Positions 1-5,991 of a stretch of 10,086 bases of DNA are shown here, in pieces. The notes under the pieces are model-generated. The model searched no databases. It was given only the letters and a program-made list of their open reading frames with translations, and had not been told where the DNA came from. The DNA comes from an uncultured Oscillospiraceae bacterium (lineage in GTDB: Bacteria > Bacillota > Clostridia > Oscillospirales > Oscillospiraceae). A program made the position numbers and the translations under genes. The DNA lies in the NCBI GenBank assembly GCA_910584835.1, contig CAJUEG010000085.1, positions 1 to 10,086 on the forward strand, read 5' to 3'. Numbering within the stretch: the stretch's first letter is position 1; every line of letters begins with the position of its first letter.

Positions 1-77
1 TATCTCGCGGACAATAGTTTGGAGAACGTGGATTTGCCGGCGGCGATATCGCCTGTGATCAGCAGCAGTTTTTTCAT
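1..77 (-). CDS. P-loop kinase/ATPase, N-terminal fragment
   Basis: This is the first 25 codons of a gene that runs off the left edge. The peptide begins MKKLLLITGDIAAGKSTFSK. GDIAAGKS (residues 9-16) is a clear Walker A motif (GxxxxGKS) right after a short hydrophobic beta strand. That pattern fits small AAA/P-loop kinases or zeta-toxin-like ATP-binding proteins. The ATG lies at 75-77 and is preceded on the minus strand by a G-rich stretch (GGGGGG at 82-87) that could serve as a ribosome binding site. It lies downstream of prfC in the same direction, with a candidate terminator between them. Substrate and exact family cannot be told from 25 residues. Confidence 0.75.
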   Translation of the reverse strand, partial: MKKLLLITGDIAAGKSTFSKLLSAR

Positions 78-125
78 GGGAACGCCCCCCTTACAAAAAT
101 ACTGTGGTTTGGCGCATGATAAAGC

Positions 126-163
126 GCCGCCCGCCGGAAAGCGCAGGCTCTCCGGCGGGTGGT
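126..163 (-). terminator. Candidate terminator after prfC
   Basis: A perfect 9-bp stem (130-138 with 151-159) is extended outward by G-U and C-G pairs. It has a small inner stem AGC/GCT (140-142 with 147-149). It starts about 27 bases beyond the prfC stop. On the minus strand the tail after the hairpin is GCTTTATC, only moderately T-rich, so termination may be weak or leave some read-through into the P-loop gene. Confidence 0.5.
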
Positions 164-188
164 TATGCTTTGCCCGTTGGTACAGCTC

Positions 189-1790
189 TTAAAACTTTGC
201 CCCGCCGAACTCGGACAGGGTGACGGACTTGTTCCGCTCCGCCGTCCAGTTGATGGACCACTGGGAGGCGAACAGCAGCAGCTGGTTCTGCCGGTAATCC
301 TCCACCAGCATGGCGTCGCCGGGGAGGGTGAGCTCGTCCGCCCGCAGGGGCTCGTCCCCGTCGTGATGGAGCCAGCGCAGGTACTCGTAGGGCAGGCCCT
401 CGGCGTACAAGTCCACGCCGTACTCGTTTTTCAGGCGGTACTCCAGCACGTCGAATTGCAGGGTGCCCACCACGCCCACGATGACCTCCTCCATGCCGGA
501 GTAGGGGGTCTTGAAAATCTGGATGGCGCCCTCCTGGGCGATCTGCTCCATGCCCTTGAGGAACTGCTTGCGCTTCATGGTGTCCAGCGGCCGTACCCGG
601 CGGAAGTGCTCCGGGGCGAAGGTGGGGATGGGGTCAAATTGGAACTTGTGCCCCGGCATGCACAGAGTGTCCCCGATGGAGAAGATGCCCGGGTCGAACA
701 CGCCGATGATGTCCCCGGCGTAGGCCTCCTCGATGATCTCCCGCTCCGCGGCCATGAGCTGCTGGGGCCGGGAGAGCTTCAGCTTTTTGCCGCCCTGGAC
801 GTGGTAGACCTCCCTGTCCGCGTCGAACCGGCCGGACACCACCCGCATAAACGCGATGCGGTCCCGGTGGGCCTTGTTCATGTTGGCCTGGATTTTGAAC
901 ACGAAGGCGGAGAAGCCGTCGTCAAAGGAGTCGATGAGCTCGTCGCCCGCCGTGCGGGGGAGAGGGGCGGTGGTCATGCGCAGGAAGTCCTCCAGGAAGG
1001 GCTCCACGCCGAAGTTGGTCAGCGCCGAGCCGAAGAACACCGGGGACAGCTGCCCGTGGCGCACCCGGTCCATGTCGAACTCGCAGGACGCCCCGTCCAG
1101 CAGCTCGATCTCGTCGGTCAGCTGGTCACGGCAGCTCTGGCCGATGAGGCCTGCCAGCTCCGGGTCGTCCAGGGCCACCTCGGTGGCGGTGGCCGCCTTG
1201 GAGCCGCCGTTGGAGGTGAAGTGGATGATGCGGCGGCGCTCCCGGTCGTACACCCCCTGGAACGCCTTGCCGCAGCCGATGGGCCAGTTGACGGCGTAGG
1301 TGTCGATGCCCAGCTCGTGCTCCAGCTCCTGGCACAGCTCGAAGGGGTCCCGGGCCTCCCGGTCCATTTTGTTGATGAAGGTGAAGATGGGGATGTCCCG
1401 CAGGCGGCACACCTTGAACAGCTTCCGGGTCTGGGCCTCCACGCCCTTGGCGGCGTCGATGACCATGACGGCGGAGTCGGCGGCCATGAGGGTGCGGTAG
1501 GTGTCCTCGGAGAAGTCCTGGTGGCCGGGGGTGTCCAGGATGTTGATGCAGAAGCCCTCGTACTGGAACTGCATGACGGAGGAGGTGACGGAGATGCCGC
1601 GCTGCTTTTCGATCTCCATCCAGTCGGAGGTGGCGGCCCGGGCGTTCTTCTTGCCCTTGACCACCCCCGCCTGGGCGATGGCGCCCCCGTAGAGCAGAAA
1701 TTTTTCCGTCAGGGTGGTTTTGCCCGCGTCCGGGTGGGAGATGATGGCGAAGGTCCTCCGCCGCTTGATTTCGGATTCGTATTGAGACAT
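189..1790 (-). CDS. prfC: Peptide chain release factor 3 (RF3)
   Basis: This is a translational GTPase that recycles RF1/RF2 from the ribosome after peptide release; it acts in the cytoplasm. The 533-residue product matches the usual RF3 length (about 525-535). All GTPase motifs are visible: G1 SHPDAGKT (18-25), G2 around RGISVTSS (64-71), G3 DTPGH (86-90) and G4 NKMD (140-143). The stretch WMEIEKQRGISVTSSVMQF is characteristic of RF3 rather than EF-G or LepA. Domain 2 and the RF3 C-terminal domain follow without interruption. The ATG at 1788-1790 has AGGAGG at 1796-1801, six bases upstream. It is preceded by an extended -10 promoter and followed by a hairpin, so it is probably transcribed largely alone. 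I see no broken motif. Confidence 0.97.
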   Translation of the reverse strand: MSQYESEIKRRRTFAIISHPDAGKTTLTEKFLLYGGAIAQAGVVKGKKNARAATSDWMEIEKQRGISVTSSVMQFQYEGFCINILDTPGHQDFSEDTYRTLMAADSAVMVIDAAKGVEAQTRKLFKVCRLRDIPIFTFINKMDREARDPFELCQELEHELGIDTYAVNWPIGCGKAFQGVYDRERRRIIHFTSNGGSKAATATEVALDDPELAGLIGQSCRDQLTDEIELLDGASCEFDMDRVRHGQLSPVFFGSALTNFGVEPFLEDFLRMTTAPLPRTAGDELIDSFDDGFSAFVFKIQANMNKAHRDRIAFMRVVSGRFDADREVYHVQGGKKLKLSRPQQLMAAEREIIEEAYAGDIIGVFDPGIFSIGDTLCMPGHKFQFDPIPTFAPEHFRRVRPLDTMKRKQFLKGMEQIAQEGAIQIFKTPYSGMEEVIVGVVGTLQFDVLEYRLKNEYGVDLYAEGLPYEYLRWLHHDGDEPLRADELTLPGDAMLVEDYRQNQLLLFASQWSINWTAERNKSVTLSEFGGAKF

Positions 1791-1875
1791 AGGTTCCTCC
1801 TGTTTTTGCGTAATGTTTAGAAGAAAACCACCGTTTTACATTGGAAAGCCCCCTAAATAAAATCACAGCGCAGTC

Positions 1876-1884
1876 AGTATACCA
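1876..1884 (-). promoter_or_regulatory. Extended -10 promoter for prfC
   Basis: On the minus strand the sequence TGGTATACT gives a TGn extended -10 with TATACT at 1876-1881. No good -35 is present 17 bases upstream, as is common for extended -10 promoters. The predicted start near 1869 gives a leader of roughly 80 bases before the prfC ATG. Confidence 0.6.
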
Positions 1885-1931
1885 CAATCATCCAAAGAAG
1901 AAAAGATACGCGCCTCAATAAATCGGGATTG

Positions 1932-2345
1932 TTATTTCCGATTCGGTTTTCTTTTGACGGCCAGCAATTTCATGTAATCATCAAAATCAGCCGTATCGGC
2001 CGGTTCAAACATGACCCATTTCCCATTGTGATAGATTTTTGCCTCATCATATTGCCTGCAAACGGCGTCGGAAAGGGTACCCCTTATCTCTTCAAATTTT
2101 GTTCTTTCCTCTTTTCCGAAGATTATCATGAATCCAATACAATTGCTTTTGGCGTACAGGCTGCAAAGCGTTTTACCGCCCCTGCGATATTTGTACTCGT
2201 AAGCCCAATTCTTACCGCCCGTATTCCAAACTCGTTCCATATCGTATTTTTCATCAATGGCCAAACATAACGCCTGCCAGACTTCAAGCAGAGGCTGCCC
2301 GAGCAATTCAGCCATAGCTGATTGGGATGGTATATGTTCAAGCAC
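1932..2345 (-). CDS. DUF3788 family protein
   Basis: This is a 137-residue protein of unknown function that I recognise as DUF3788-like. Features that suggest it are the central WAYEYKYRRGGKTLCSLY, the GFMIIFGKEERTKFEEIR segment, the YHNGKWVMF motif and a basic end (KLLAVKRKPNRK). There is no signal peptide or membrane segment. The start is GTG at 2343-2345, supported by GGAGGGA at 2351-2357 six bases upstream. The gene is visibly richer in A and T than all its neighbours, which suggests recent transfer. It begins 66 bases after the fumarase alpha stop with no terminator between, so it may be read from that transcript. It sits where the fumarase beta subunit would be expected. Its role is unknown. 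Confidence 0.8.
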   Translation of the reverse strand: MLEHIPSQSAMAELLGQPLLEVWQALCLAIDEKYDMERVWNTGGKNWAYEYKYRRGGKTLCSLYAKSNCIGFMIIFGKEERTKFEEIRGTLSDAVCRQYDEAKIYHNGKWVMFEPADTADFDDYMKLLAVKRKPNRK

Positions 2346-2411
2346 TGTATTCCCTCCGTAAACGTTTCGATTTGCGCCGTCTCCCGGCAGATCCCCATCT
2401 GTTGAAGCCCC

Positions 2412-3257
2412 CTACAGCACCCCATGGGCGTGCCTGGTCACATGGCACCCCAGATTGACCGCGCAGGGCAGCCCCGCGATGTGGGTGGCCTGGGTGAGGA
2501 TAGCGGCGGACAGCGCGGTGGTCCGCCCCCCCAGACCCTGGGGGCCGATGCCCAGGCGGTTGGCCCGCTCCAGAATCCGCTCCTCCATGGCGGCGTAAAA
2601 GGGGTCCGGGTGGCGCTCCCCGGCGGGGCGCAGCAGGGCCCGCTTGGCCAGTTCCACGGCCACCTCGGACGTGCCCCCCAGCCCCACGCCGATGACCACC
2701 GGCGGGCAGGGGTTGGACCCGGCCTGGGACACGCAGTCCACGATGAAGTCCTCCACCTGCTCCGGGGTGACGGAGGGGTTGAACATCTTCAGCTTTGTCA
2801 TGTTCTCGCTGCCAAACCCCTTGGGGGCCACGGTGATCTCCACCTTGTCCCCGGGCACCATGCGCAGGTGGAGGATGGCGGGAGTGTTGTCGTTGGTGTT
2901 CACCCGCCGCAGGGGGTCGCCCACCACGGACAGCCGCAGATGGCCGTCCAGGTAGCCCCGGCGCACGCCGTCGTCCACCGTGTCCTCCAGAGAGCCCCCC
3001 ACCAGGCGGCAGTCCTGACCCCAGTTGATGAACACCACCGCCATGCCGGTGTCCTGGCAGATGGGCAGGCCCTTGGATTGGGCAAACTCGTAGTTTTCCA
3101 CCAGGTCGCCCAGGATGGCCCGGCCCACCGGGGAGGGCTCGTCCTCCCGGGCGGCGCAGATGGCGCGGCGCAGGTCCCGGGGCAGGACGGTGTTTGCCTC
3201 GATGCACAGCGCCCGCACCGTGTCGGACAGGGCCGTGGCCTCAATTTCCCGTACCAT
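2412..3257 (-). CDS. Class I fumarate hydratase / tartrate dehydratase alpha subunit
   Basis: This is the iron-sulfur alpha subunit of a two-part class I hydro-lyase (fumarase, L-tartrate dehydratase or relative), 281 residues, a normal length for a stand-alone alpha chain. Three cysteines in the expected contexts would hold the 4Fe-4S cluster: Cys67 in ICQDTG, Cys184 in GSNPCPP and Cys271 in NLGCH. The segments RRVNTNDNTPA and APKGFGSENMTKLKMF are family hallmarks. The ATG at 3255-3257 abuts the TGA of the amidohydrolase, and an AGGAGGT lies at 3265-3271 inside that gene, so the two are probably translationally coupled. Substrate cannot be assigned between fumarate, tartrate and related hydroxy acids. 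No beta subunit gene, normally directly downstream, is present in this window. Confidence 0.9.
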   Translation of the reverse strand: MVREIEATALSDTVRALCIEANTVLPRDLRRAICAAREDEPSPVGRAILGDLVENYEFAQSKGLPICQDTGMAVVFINWGQDCRLVGGSLEDTVDDGVRRGYLDGHLRLSVVGDPLRRVNTNDNTPAILHLRMVPGDKVEITVAPKGFGSENMTKLKMFNPSVTPEQVEDFIVDCVSQAGSNPCPPVVIGVGLGGTSEVAVELAKRALLRPAGERHPDPFYAAMEERILERANRLGIGPQGLGGRTTALSAAILTQATHIAGLPCAVNLGCHVTRHAHGVL

Positions 3258-4406
3258 TCAGATGACCTCCTGTCCGTCGATGAGCACGTGGGTGACTTTG
3301 GTGTTCCAGTGGAAGGGGTGGCCGTCCATGACCACCACGTCCGCGTCCTTGCCGGGGGAGAGGGAGCCCAGCCGGTCCCCCGCCCCGCAGATGCAGGCGG
3401 CGTTGATGGTGATGGCGGCCAGCGCCTCCTCCTCGTCCATCCCCGCCCGGGCGGCCATGGCGGCGCAGAAGGGGAGCAGGGCGATGGGGGTCTCCGGGTG
3501 GTCGGTGCAGATGGCCGTCTGCACCCCCGCCCGGGCCAGGATGGCGGTGTTCTCCAGGGTGAGGTTGGCCAGCTCCGGCTTGGAGCGGTCGGTGAGGAAG
3601 GGCCCGGTGATGACCGGGACGCCCTCCCTGGCCAGAAAATCCGCGATGAGATGCCCCTCGGTGCCGTGGACAATGGCGCAGTCCAGGCCGAATTCCCTGC
3701 TGAGCCGGACGGCGGTGACAATATCGTCCGCCCGGTGGGCGTGGAAGTGGGCGGGCAGACGCCCCGTCACCACCGGGCGCAGGGCGTCCAGCTGGGGGTC
3801 GAACTCCGGGTCGTCCAGGGCGTCGTCCGCCGCGGCGCGGGCATACTTGGCCTCGTAATTCAGCGCCTGGGTGAGCCTGTCCCGGATGAGGGCGGCGGTG
3901 GCCATGCGGGTGGCGGGGCCATGGCCCTTATGGATACCCTTGGGGTTCTCCCCCAGGGCGAACTTCATGGCGGCGGGGGCGCGCACCGCCATCCGGTCGA
4001 TCACCGACCCGGCGGTTTTCAGCAGGACCGACTGCCCGGCGATGGGATTGGCGGAGCCGGGGCCGGTGTGGACGCAGGTGATCCCCGCCCGGCGGGCCTC
4101 CCCGAAGTAGCGGTTGAGGGGGTCCACCCCGTCCAGCGCCCGGAGCTGGGGGGTGCAGGGGGCGGGGGATTCGTTCAGGTCGTCCTCCGGCCCGCCGCAG
4201 CCGTACAGGCCCAGGTGGCAGTGGGCGTCGATGAAGCCGGGCAGCACGTGGCCGCCGCCGGCGTCGATGAGGCCGGCGGGATCGGCGTCCTGGGGCAGGG
4301 CGGACATGGGGCCGGCCTGGACGATGCGGCTGCCCCGGATGTGGACAAAGCCGTGGGGGATGACGCCGTTTTCCATGGTGTGAATCACGCCGTTGACAAT
4401 GAGCAT
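3258..4406 (-). CDS. Metal-dependent amidohydrolase (imidazolonepropionase-like)
   Basis: A 382-residue member of the amidohydrolase superfamily, of the COG1228 imidazolonepropionase-like type. Visible motifs are the metal-binding HCH in DAHCH (His62, His64), a lysine in MKFALGENPK (Lys148), histidines in HFHAH (220-224), His247 in IVHG and the catalytic-type Asp302 in TDHPETP. The N-terminal beta-sandwich strand (MLIVNGVIHTME) and the C-terminal LGSLSPGKDADVVV are typical of the family. I chose ATG 4404-4406 because GGAGGAGGAA lies six bases upstream (4413-4422); a longer in-frame start at 4496 has no support. The stop runs straight into the fumarase alpha ATG (TGAATG). Its substrate, a cyclic or linear amide, is unknown. 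The pairing with a hydro-lyase hints at a shared catabolic route, but this is inference. Confidence 0.9.
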   Translation of the reverse strand: MLIVNGVIHTMENGVIPHGFVHIRGSRIVQAGPMSALPQDADPAGLIDAGGGHVLPGFIDAHCHLGLYGCGGPEDDLNESPAPCTPQLRALDGVDPLNRYFGEARRAGITCVHTGPGSANPIAGQSVLLKTAGSVIDRMAVRAPAAMKFALGENPKGIHKGHGPATRMATAALIRDRLTQALNYEAKYARAAADDALDDPEFDPQLDALRPVVTGRLPAHFHAHRADDIVTAVRLSREFGLDCAIVHGTEGHLIADFLAREGVPVITGPFLTDRSKPELANLTLENTAILARAGVQTAICTDHPETPIALLPFCAAMAARAGMDEEEALAAITINAACICGAGDRLGSLSPGKDADVVVMDGHPFHWNTKVTHVLIDGQEVI

Positions 4407-4457
4407 GAACGATTCCTCCTCCGCCAGGGTTCGACGGGCTTTTGCCCGCCGGTGTGG

Positions 4458-4577
4458 TATGCTGTAGATGCGGCACAGCCGCGGCATGGGAGTCATCCCA
4501 TGCGGTCATTCCATTCTCCCGCGCAAATTATCCTTGGGCTCTTTTCCCTTCTAGGGGAAAGAGCCGCTTTTTTGCGC
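4458..4577 (+). ncRNA. Candidate structured small RNA on the plus strand
   Basis: The 200-base gap between the amidohydrolase and the XRE gene holds, in plus-strand order: an extended -10 (TGGTATGCT, hexamer 4458-4463), a 5-bp hairpin (4470-4474 with 4478-4482), a perfect 8-bp hairpin with a GTCA tetraloop (4484-4491 with 4496-4503), and a 12-bp terminator hairpin followed by six Ts. This order matches a transcript of about 108 bases starting near 4470. There is no recognisable -35 and no plus-strand protein gene upstream to explain the terminator. Alternatively the hairpins could belong to the 5' leader of the amidohydrolase on the minus strand. No known RNA family is recognised. Confidence 0.3.
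4537..4573 (+). terminator. Intrinsic terminator with T-tail on the plus strand
   Basis: A 12-bp stem (4537-4548 with 4554-4565, one G-U pair) closes a five-base loop and is followed by GC and then six Ts at 4568-4573. The T-tail is only on the plus strand; read on the minus strand the tail is CAAGGATAATTT. A further outer 7-bp stem (4521-4527 with 4571-4577, GCGCAAA/TTTGCGC) encloses it. It may also act imperfectly as the end of the XRE transcript. Confidence 0.7.
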
Positions 4578-4585
4578 CCGGGCGG

Positions 4586-4606
4586 ACGGCCGGCACCGGC
4601 GGCCGT
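4586..4606 (-). terminator. GC-rich hairpin just past the XRE gene stop
   Basis: A perfect 7-bp stem (ACGGCCG at 4586-4592 with CGGCCGT at 4600-4606) begins three bases after the XRE stop codon. It has no T-tail, so it may stabilise the transcript end or assist the larger hairpin at 4537-4565 rather than terminate alone. Confidence 0.3.
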
Positions 4607-4608
4607 GC

Positions 4609-4818
4609 CTACGGTTCGTCGGTGCGGCCCGCCAGATAGTCCAGCGACACGCCGAAAAAGTCCGCGATCCGCGCCGCCTCGGAGATGTCGGGCTCTGTGC
4701 CGCCGTGTTCATACCGGCAGTAAGTTGAGTACCGAAAGCCCAGCTGATGGGCAGTATCTTCCTGCGTCAACCCTTTTTGCATTCGGCAAGTGCGCAAACG
4801 CACATTAAATTTTTCCAT
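4609..4818 (-). CDS. Small XRE-family helix-turn-helix regulator
   Basis: A 69-residue stand-alone DNA-binding protein of the Cro/C1 (XRE) family. The helix-turn-helix spans roughly residues 18-37 (TQEDTAHQLGFRYSTYCRYE), followed by the common IADFFGVSLDYLAGRTDEP ending. There is no ligand or dimerisation domain beyond this. The ATG at 4816-4818 has AAAGGGA about eight bases upstream. It faces away from the gene at 4906, and their promoters overlap, so it probably controls itself and its neighbour by binding between them. Such small regulators are common on mobile or accessory segments, but no integrase or phage gene is seen here. Confidence 0.9.
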   Translation of the reverse strand: MEKFNVRLRTCRMQKGLTQEDTAHQLGFRYSTYCRYEHGGTEPDISEAARIADFFGVSLDYLAGRTDEP

Positions 4819-4836
4819 GAAATAGTCCCTTTCTCA

Positions 4837-4865
4837 TTGACAACTCAAAAATAAAGTGTTATAAT
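4837..4865 (+). promoter_or_regulatory. Perfect consensus sigma-A promoter for the 4906 gene
   Basis: TTGACA at 4837-4842, a 17-base spacer and TATAAT at 4860-4865: both hexamers and the spacing match consensus exactly. The predicted start near 4872 leaves a leader of about 34 bases, with GGGGAGG at 4890-4896 before the ATG at 4906. A promoter this strong would normally need a repressor, and the adjacent XRE protein is the obvious candidate. Confidence 0.85.
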
Positions 4866-4876
4866 TAAAATGTAAA
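4848..4876 (-). promoter_or_regulatory. Divergent promoter for the XRE gene
   Basis: On the minus strand TTTACA (4871-4876) is separated by 17 bases from TATTTT (4848-4853). It overlaps the plus-strand promoter, so that one bound regulator or polymerase would affect both directions. Predicted start is near 4841, giving a leader of about 22 bases. Confidence 0.5.
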
Positions 4877-4905
4877 AAATGAATTGAGCGGGGAGGCTTC
4901 CTTTT

Positions 4906-5187
4906 ATGATACCAGAACTTGAGACATTGTATAAGCAGGCGGCCAGCACGGAAAACCTGACGCGGTGGCTCCAGGACCGGGATATCATAAAAAGCTATGA
5001 GGACAGCTTCCGCTACGCCGAGGAGGGACAGGCGCTGCTGCTGGGGCGGCTGGCCGGGGAGGAGTTGGAGCTGTTCCGCCGCTACCTGGACAACCGGGCG
5101 GAGCGGGAGGACGCGGAAAGCCGGATGCTGTTTTCCCAGGGCTTGTCCATCGGCCTGCGCTTGGGCTCGCTGTGCGCCTGGGTGTGA
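4906..5187 (+). CDS. DUF6809-like small protein
   Basis: A 93-residue, largely helical and acidic protein with no signal peptide or membrane segment. The second half (LGRLAGEELELFRRYLDNRAEREDAESRMLFSQGLSIGLRLG) resembles the small DUF6809-type proteins common in Clostridia and their mobile elements; this family assignment is from memory of the pattern and is moderate. The ATG at 4906-4908 is supported by GGGGAGG nine bases upstream and a consensus promoter. It is the only plus-strand gene in the window. Its function is unknown. The divergent XRE gene suggests a regulated accessory pair. Confidence 0.7.
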   Translation: MIPELETLYKQAASTENLTRWLQDRDIIKSYEDSFRYAEEGQALLLGRLAGEELELFRRYLDNRAEREDAESRMLFSQGLSIGLRLGSLCAWV

Positions 5188-5205
5188 CCGGGCGCGGCGG
5201 CCCGC

Positions 5206-5239
5206 AGAGGACGCAGCCCCGGAGGCGCTACCGTCCTCT
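5206..5239 (+). other. Hairpin downstream of the DUF6809-like gene
   Basis: A perfect 7-bp stem (AGAGGAC at 5206-5212 with GTCCTCT at 5233-5239) encloses a 20-base loop that can form a small GCC/GGC inner stem. It lies 19 bases after the stop and has no T-tail. It may be a 3' stabilising structure ahead of the main terminator. Confidence 0.25.
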
Positions 5240-5259
5240 TACGGGGGGGAGAGCCGTCC

Positions 5260-5291
5260 AAAAAAGGGGGACGCGGCCGCGTCCCCCCTTT
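5260..5291. terminator. Bidirectional terminator between convergent genes
   Basis: A perfect 22-base GC-rich palindrome (5266-5287) is flanked by six As on the left (5260-5265) and CTTT on the right. On the minus strand it ends in TTTTTT, a strong terminator for yabR. On the plus strand the tail is CTTTGATTT, weaker, serving the DUF6809-like gene. Confidence 0.85.
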
Positions 5292-5300
5292 GATTTGGAT

Positions 5301-5771
5301 CTATTTTCTCCCGCCCCGGCGGTTGGCGCGCTTCTCGTTCATATGGAGCTCGGACAGCTTGCTGTCGGAACTCTGCATGAACTGCTTCAGCTGATCCTCG
5401 AAGCTGGCCGGTCCTCTGGGCTGGGCGGGTTCCGGGGTAAAGCTGCGCCCGGGGGCGGGACGGCGGCTGGGCGGGCGGCGGTCGCCTTCGGGCTTGGGAC
5501 CGGGGCCGCCGGGCCGGCGCTCCGGGCGGGGCGGCGGGGGCAGCGCCTGTTTGATGGACAGGTTGATGCGGTTGTTGTCGTCGATGCCGATGACCTTTAC
5601 CTTTACCTCCTGGCCCTCCGAGAGCAGGTCGTGCACGTCGTTGACATAGGAATAGGCAATCTCCGAAATGTGTACCAGCCCCGAGCGGTTGCCCGGGAGA
5701 GATACAAACGCGCCGAATTTGGTGATCCCCGTCACCTTGCCATCCAGAATAGAACCAACTTCAATCCCCAT
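5301..5771 (-). CDS. yabR: S1-domain RNA-binding protein, YabR-like
   Basis: A 156-residue protein with one S1 RNA-binding domain (about residues 3-75: VGSILDGKVTGITKFGAFVSL, GLVHISEIA, GQEVKVKVIGID, RINLSIKQA). A proline- and arginine-rich linker follows (about 76-120), then a short predicted helix (FEDQLKQFMQ) and a basic tail. The S1 half resembles Bacillus YabR. The position after divIC, with yabQ and yabP further upstream, is the same order as in Bacillus subtilis. The role is unknown in detail; RNA or ribosome binding is inferred from the domain. The ATG at 5769-5771 has only a weak ribosome binding site (AAGAGA close by, or GAGGG rather far). It is separated from divIC by a repeat element. 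Confidence 0.85.
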   Translation of the reverse strand: MGIEVGSILDGKVTGITKFGAFVSLPGNRSGLVHISEIAYSYVNDVHDLLSEGQEVKVKVIGIDDNNRINLSIKQALPPPPRPERRPGGPGPKPEGDRRPPSRRPAPGRSFTPEPAQPRGPASFEDQLKQFMQSSDSKLSELHMNEKRANRRGGRK

Positions 5772-5825
5772 AAATCTCTTTTTTCCCTCTCAGTTATGTA
5801 TTGGATTTTTTTGCGGCTGAGTTTT

Positions 5826-5852
5826 TCCCTCGCTGTCCGCTTCTCCGCGCTT
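5826..5852. repeat. 27-bp direct repeat, copy 1 (yabR side)
   Basis: This 27-base sequence is identical to 5964-5990 and lies on the other side of the insert-like element at 5855-5963. It is the copy farther from divIC and probably the duplicated one, because the other copy directly abuts the divIC stop. Confidence 0.9.
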
Positions 5853-5854
5853 TG

Positions 5855-5963
5855 TTGTCACGCTGCGAAGCGGCCAGGACGCTCTGTCGCTTTCGCTTCG
5901 TCTCGGGCAAGACCTGGCCCAACTCCGTTGTGCCTGGGTTCTTGCCCTTGCTCCGCTCCAAGC
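5855..5963. repeat. Dispersed hairpin element, copy A
   Basis: A noncoding element of about 109 bases related to 9778-9883. Three aligned blocks in the same order and near-equal spacing show this: 5855-5864 versus 9778-9787 (9 of 10 identical), 5888-5910 versus 9810-9832 (21 of 23), and 5950-5963 versus 9870-9883 (12 of 14). Between the last two blocks it forms a hairpin with an 8-bp stem (GGGCAAGA 5905-5912 with TCTTGCCC 5940-5947). It is flanked directly by 27-bp repeats. No reading frame or transposase is present. It may be a non-autonomous mobile element or a REP-like sequence. Confidence 0.75.
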
Positions 5964-5990
5964 TCCCTCGCTGTCCGCTTCTCCGCGCTT
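5964..5990. repeat. 27-bp direct repeat, copy 2 (divIC side)
   Basis: A perfect copy of 5826-5852, starting two bases past the divIC stop codon (TAA at 5992-5994, read on the minus strand). Together with copy 1 it brackets the dispersed element, like a target-site duplication. Confidence 0.9.
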
Positions 5991-5991
5991 C

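Noticed and set aside
159..1820. Long open frame on the plus strand opposite prfC
   Set aside because: Its product is a low-complexity Val/Gly/His/Leu-rich mirror of prfC, with no recognisable motif; prfC has all GTPase motifs, a promoter and a ribosome binding site.
1929..1955. Hairpin AATCGG/CCGATT at the end of the DUF3788 gene
   Set aside because: Only six pairs, overlapping the coding end, and the following TTATTG is a poor T-tail; too weak to call a terminator.
4407..4496. Upstream in-frame start for the amidohydrolase
   Set aside because: The added 30 residues are basic and unlike the family, and the ATG at 4404-4406 has a very strong ribosome binding site at the right distance.
2424..4808. 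794-codon open frame on the plus strand opposite the fumarase alpha, amidohydrolase and XRE genes
   Set aside because: It spans three well-supported minus-strand genes plus noncoding DNA, and its product is Gly/Val/His-rich with no domain. Long antisense frames are expected in GC-rich genes.
5826..5990. CRISPR-like repeats
   Set aside because: Only two copies of each direct repeat occur, with different sequences at the two loci and a homologous element between them; no array or cas gene is present.
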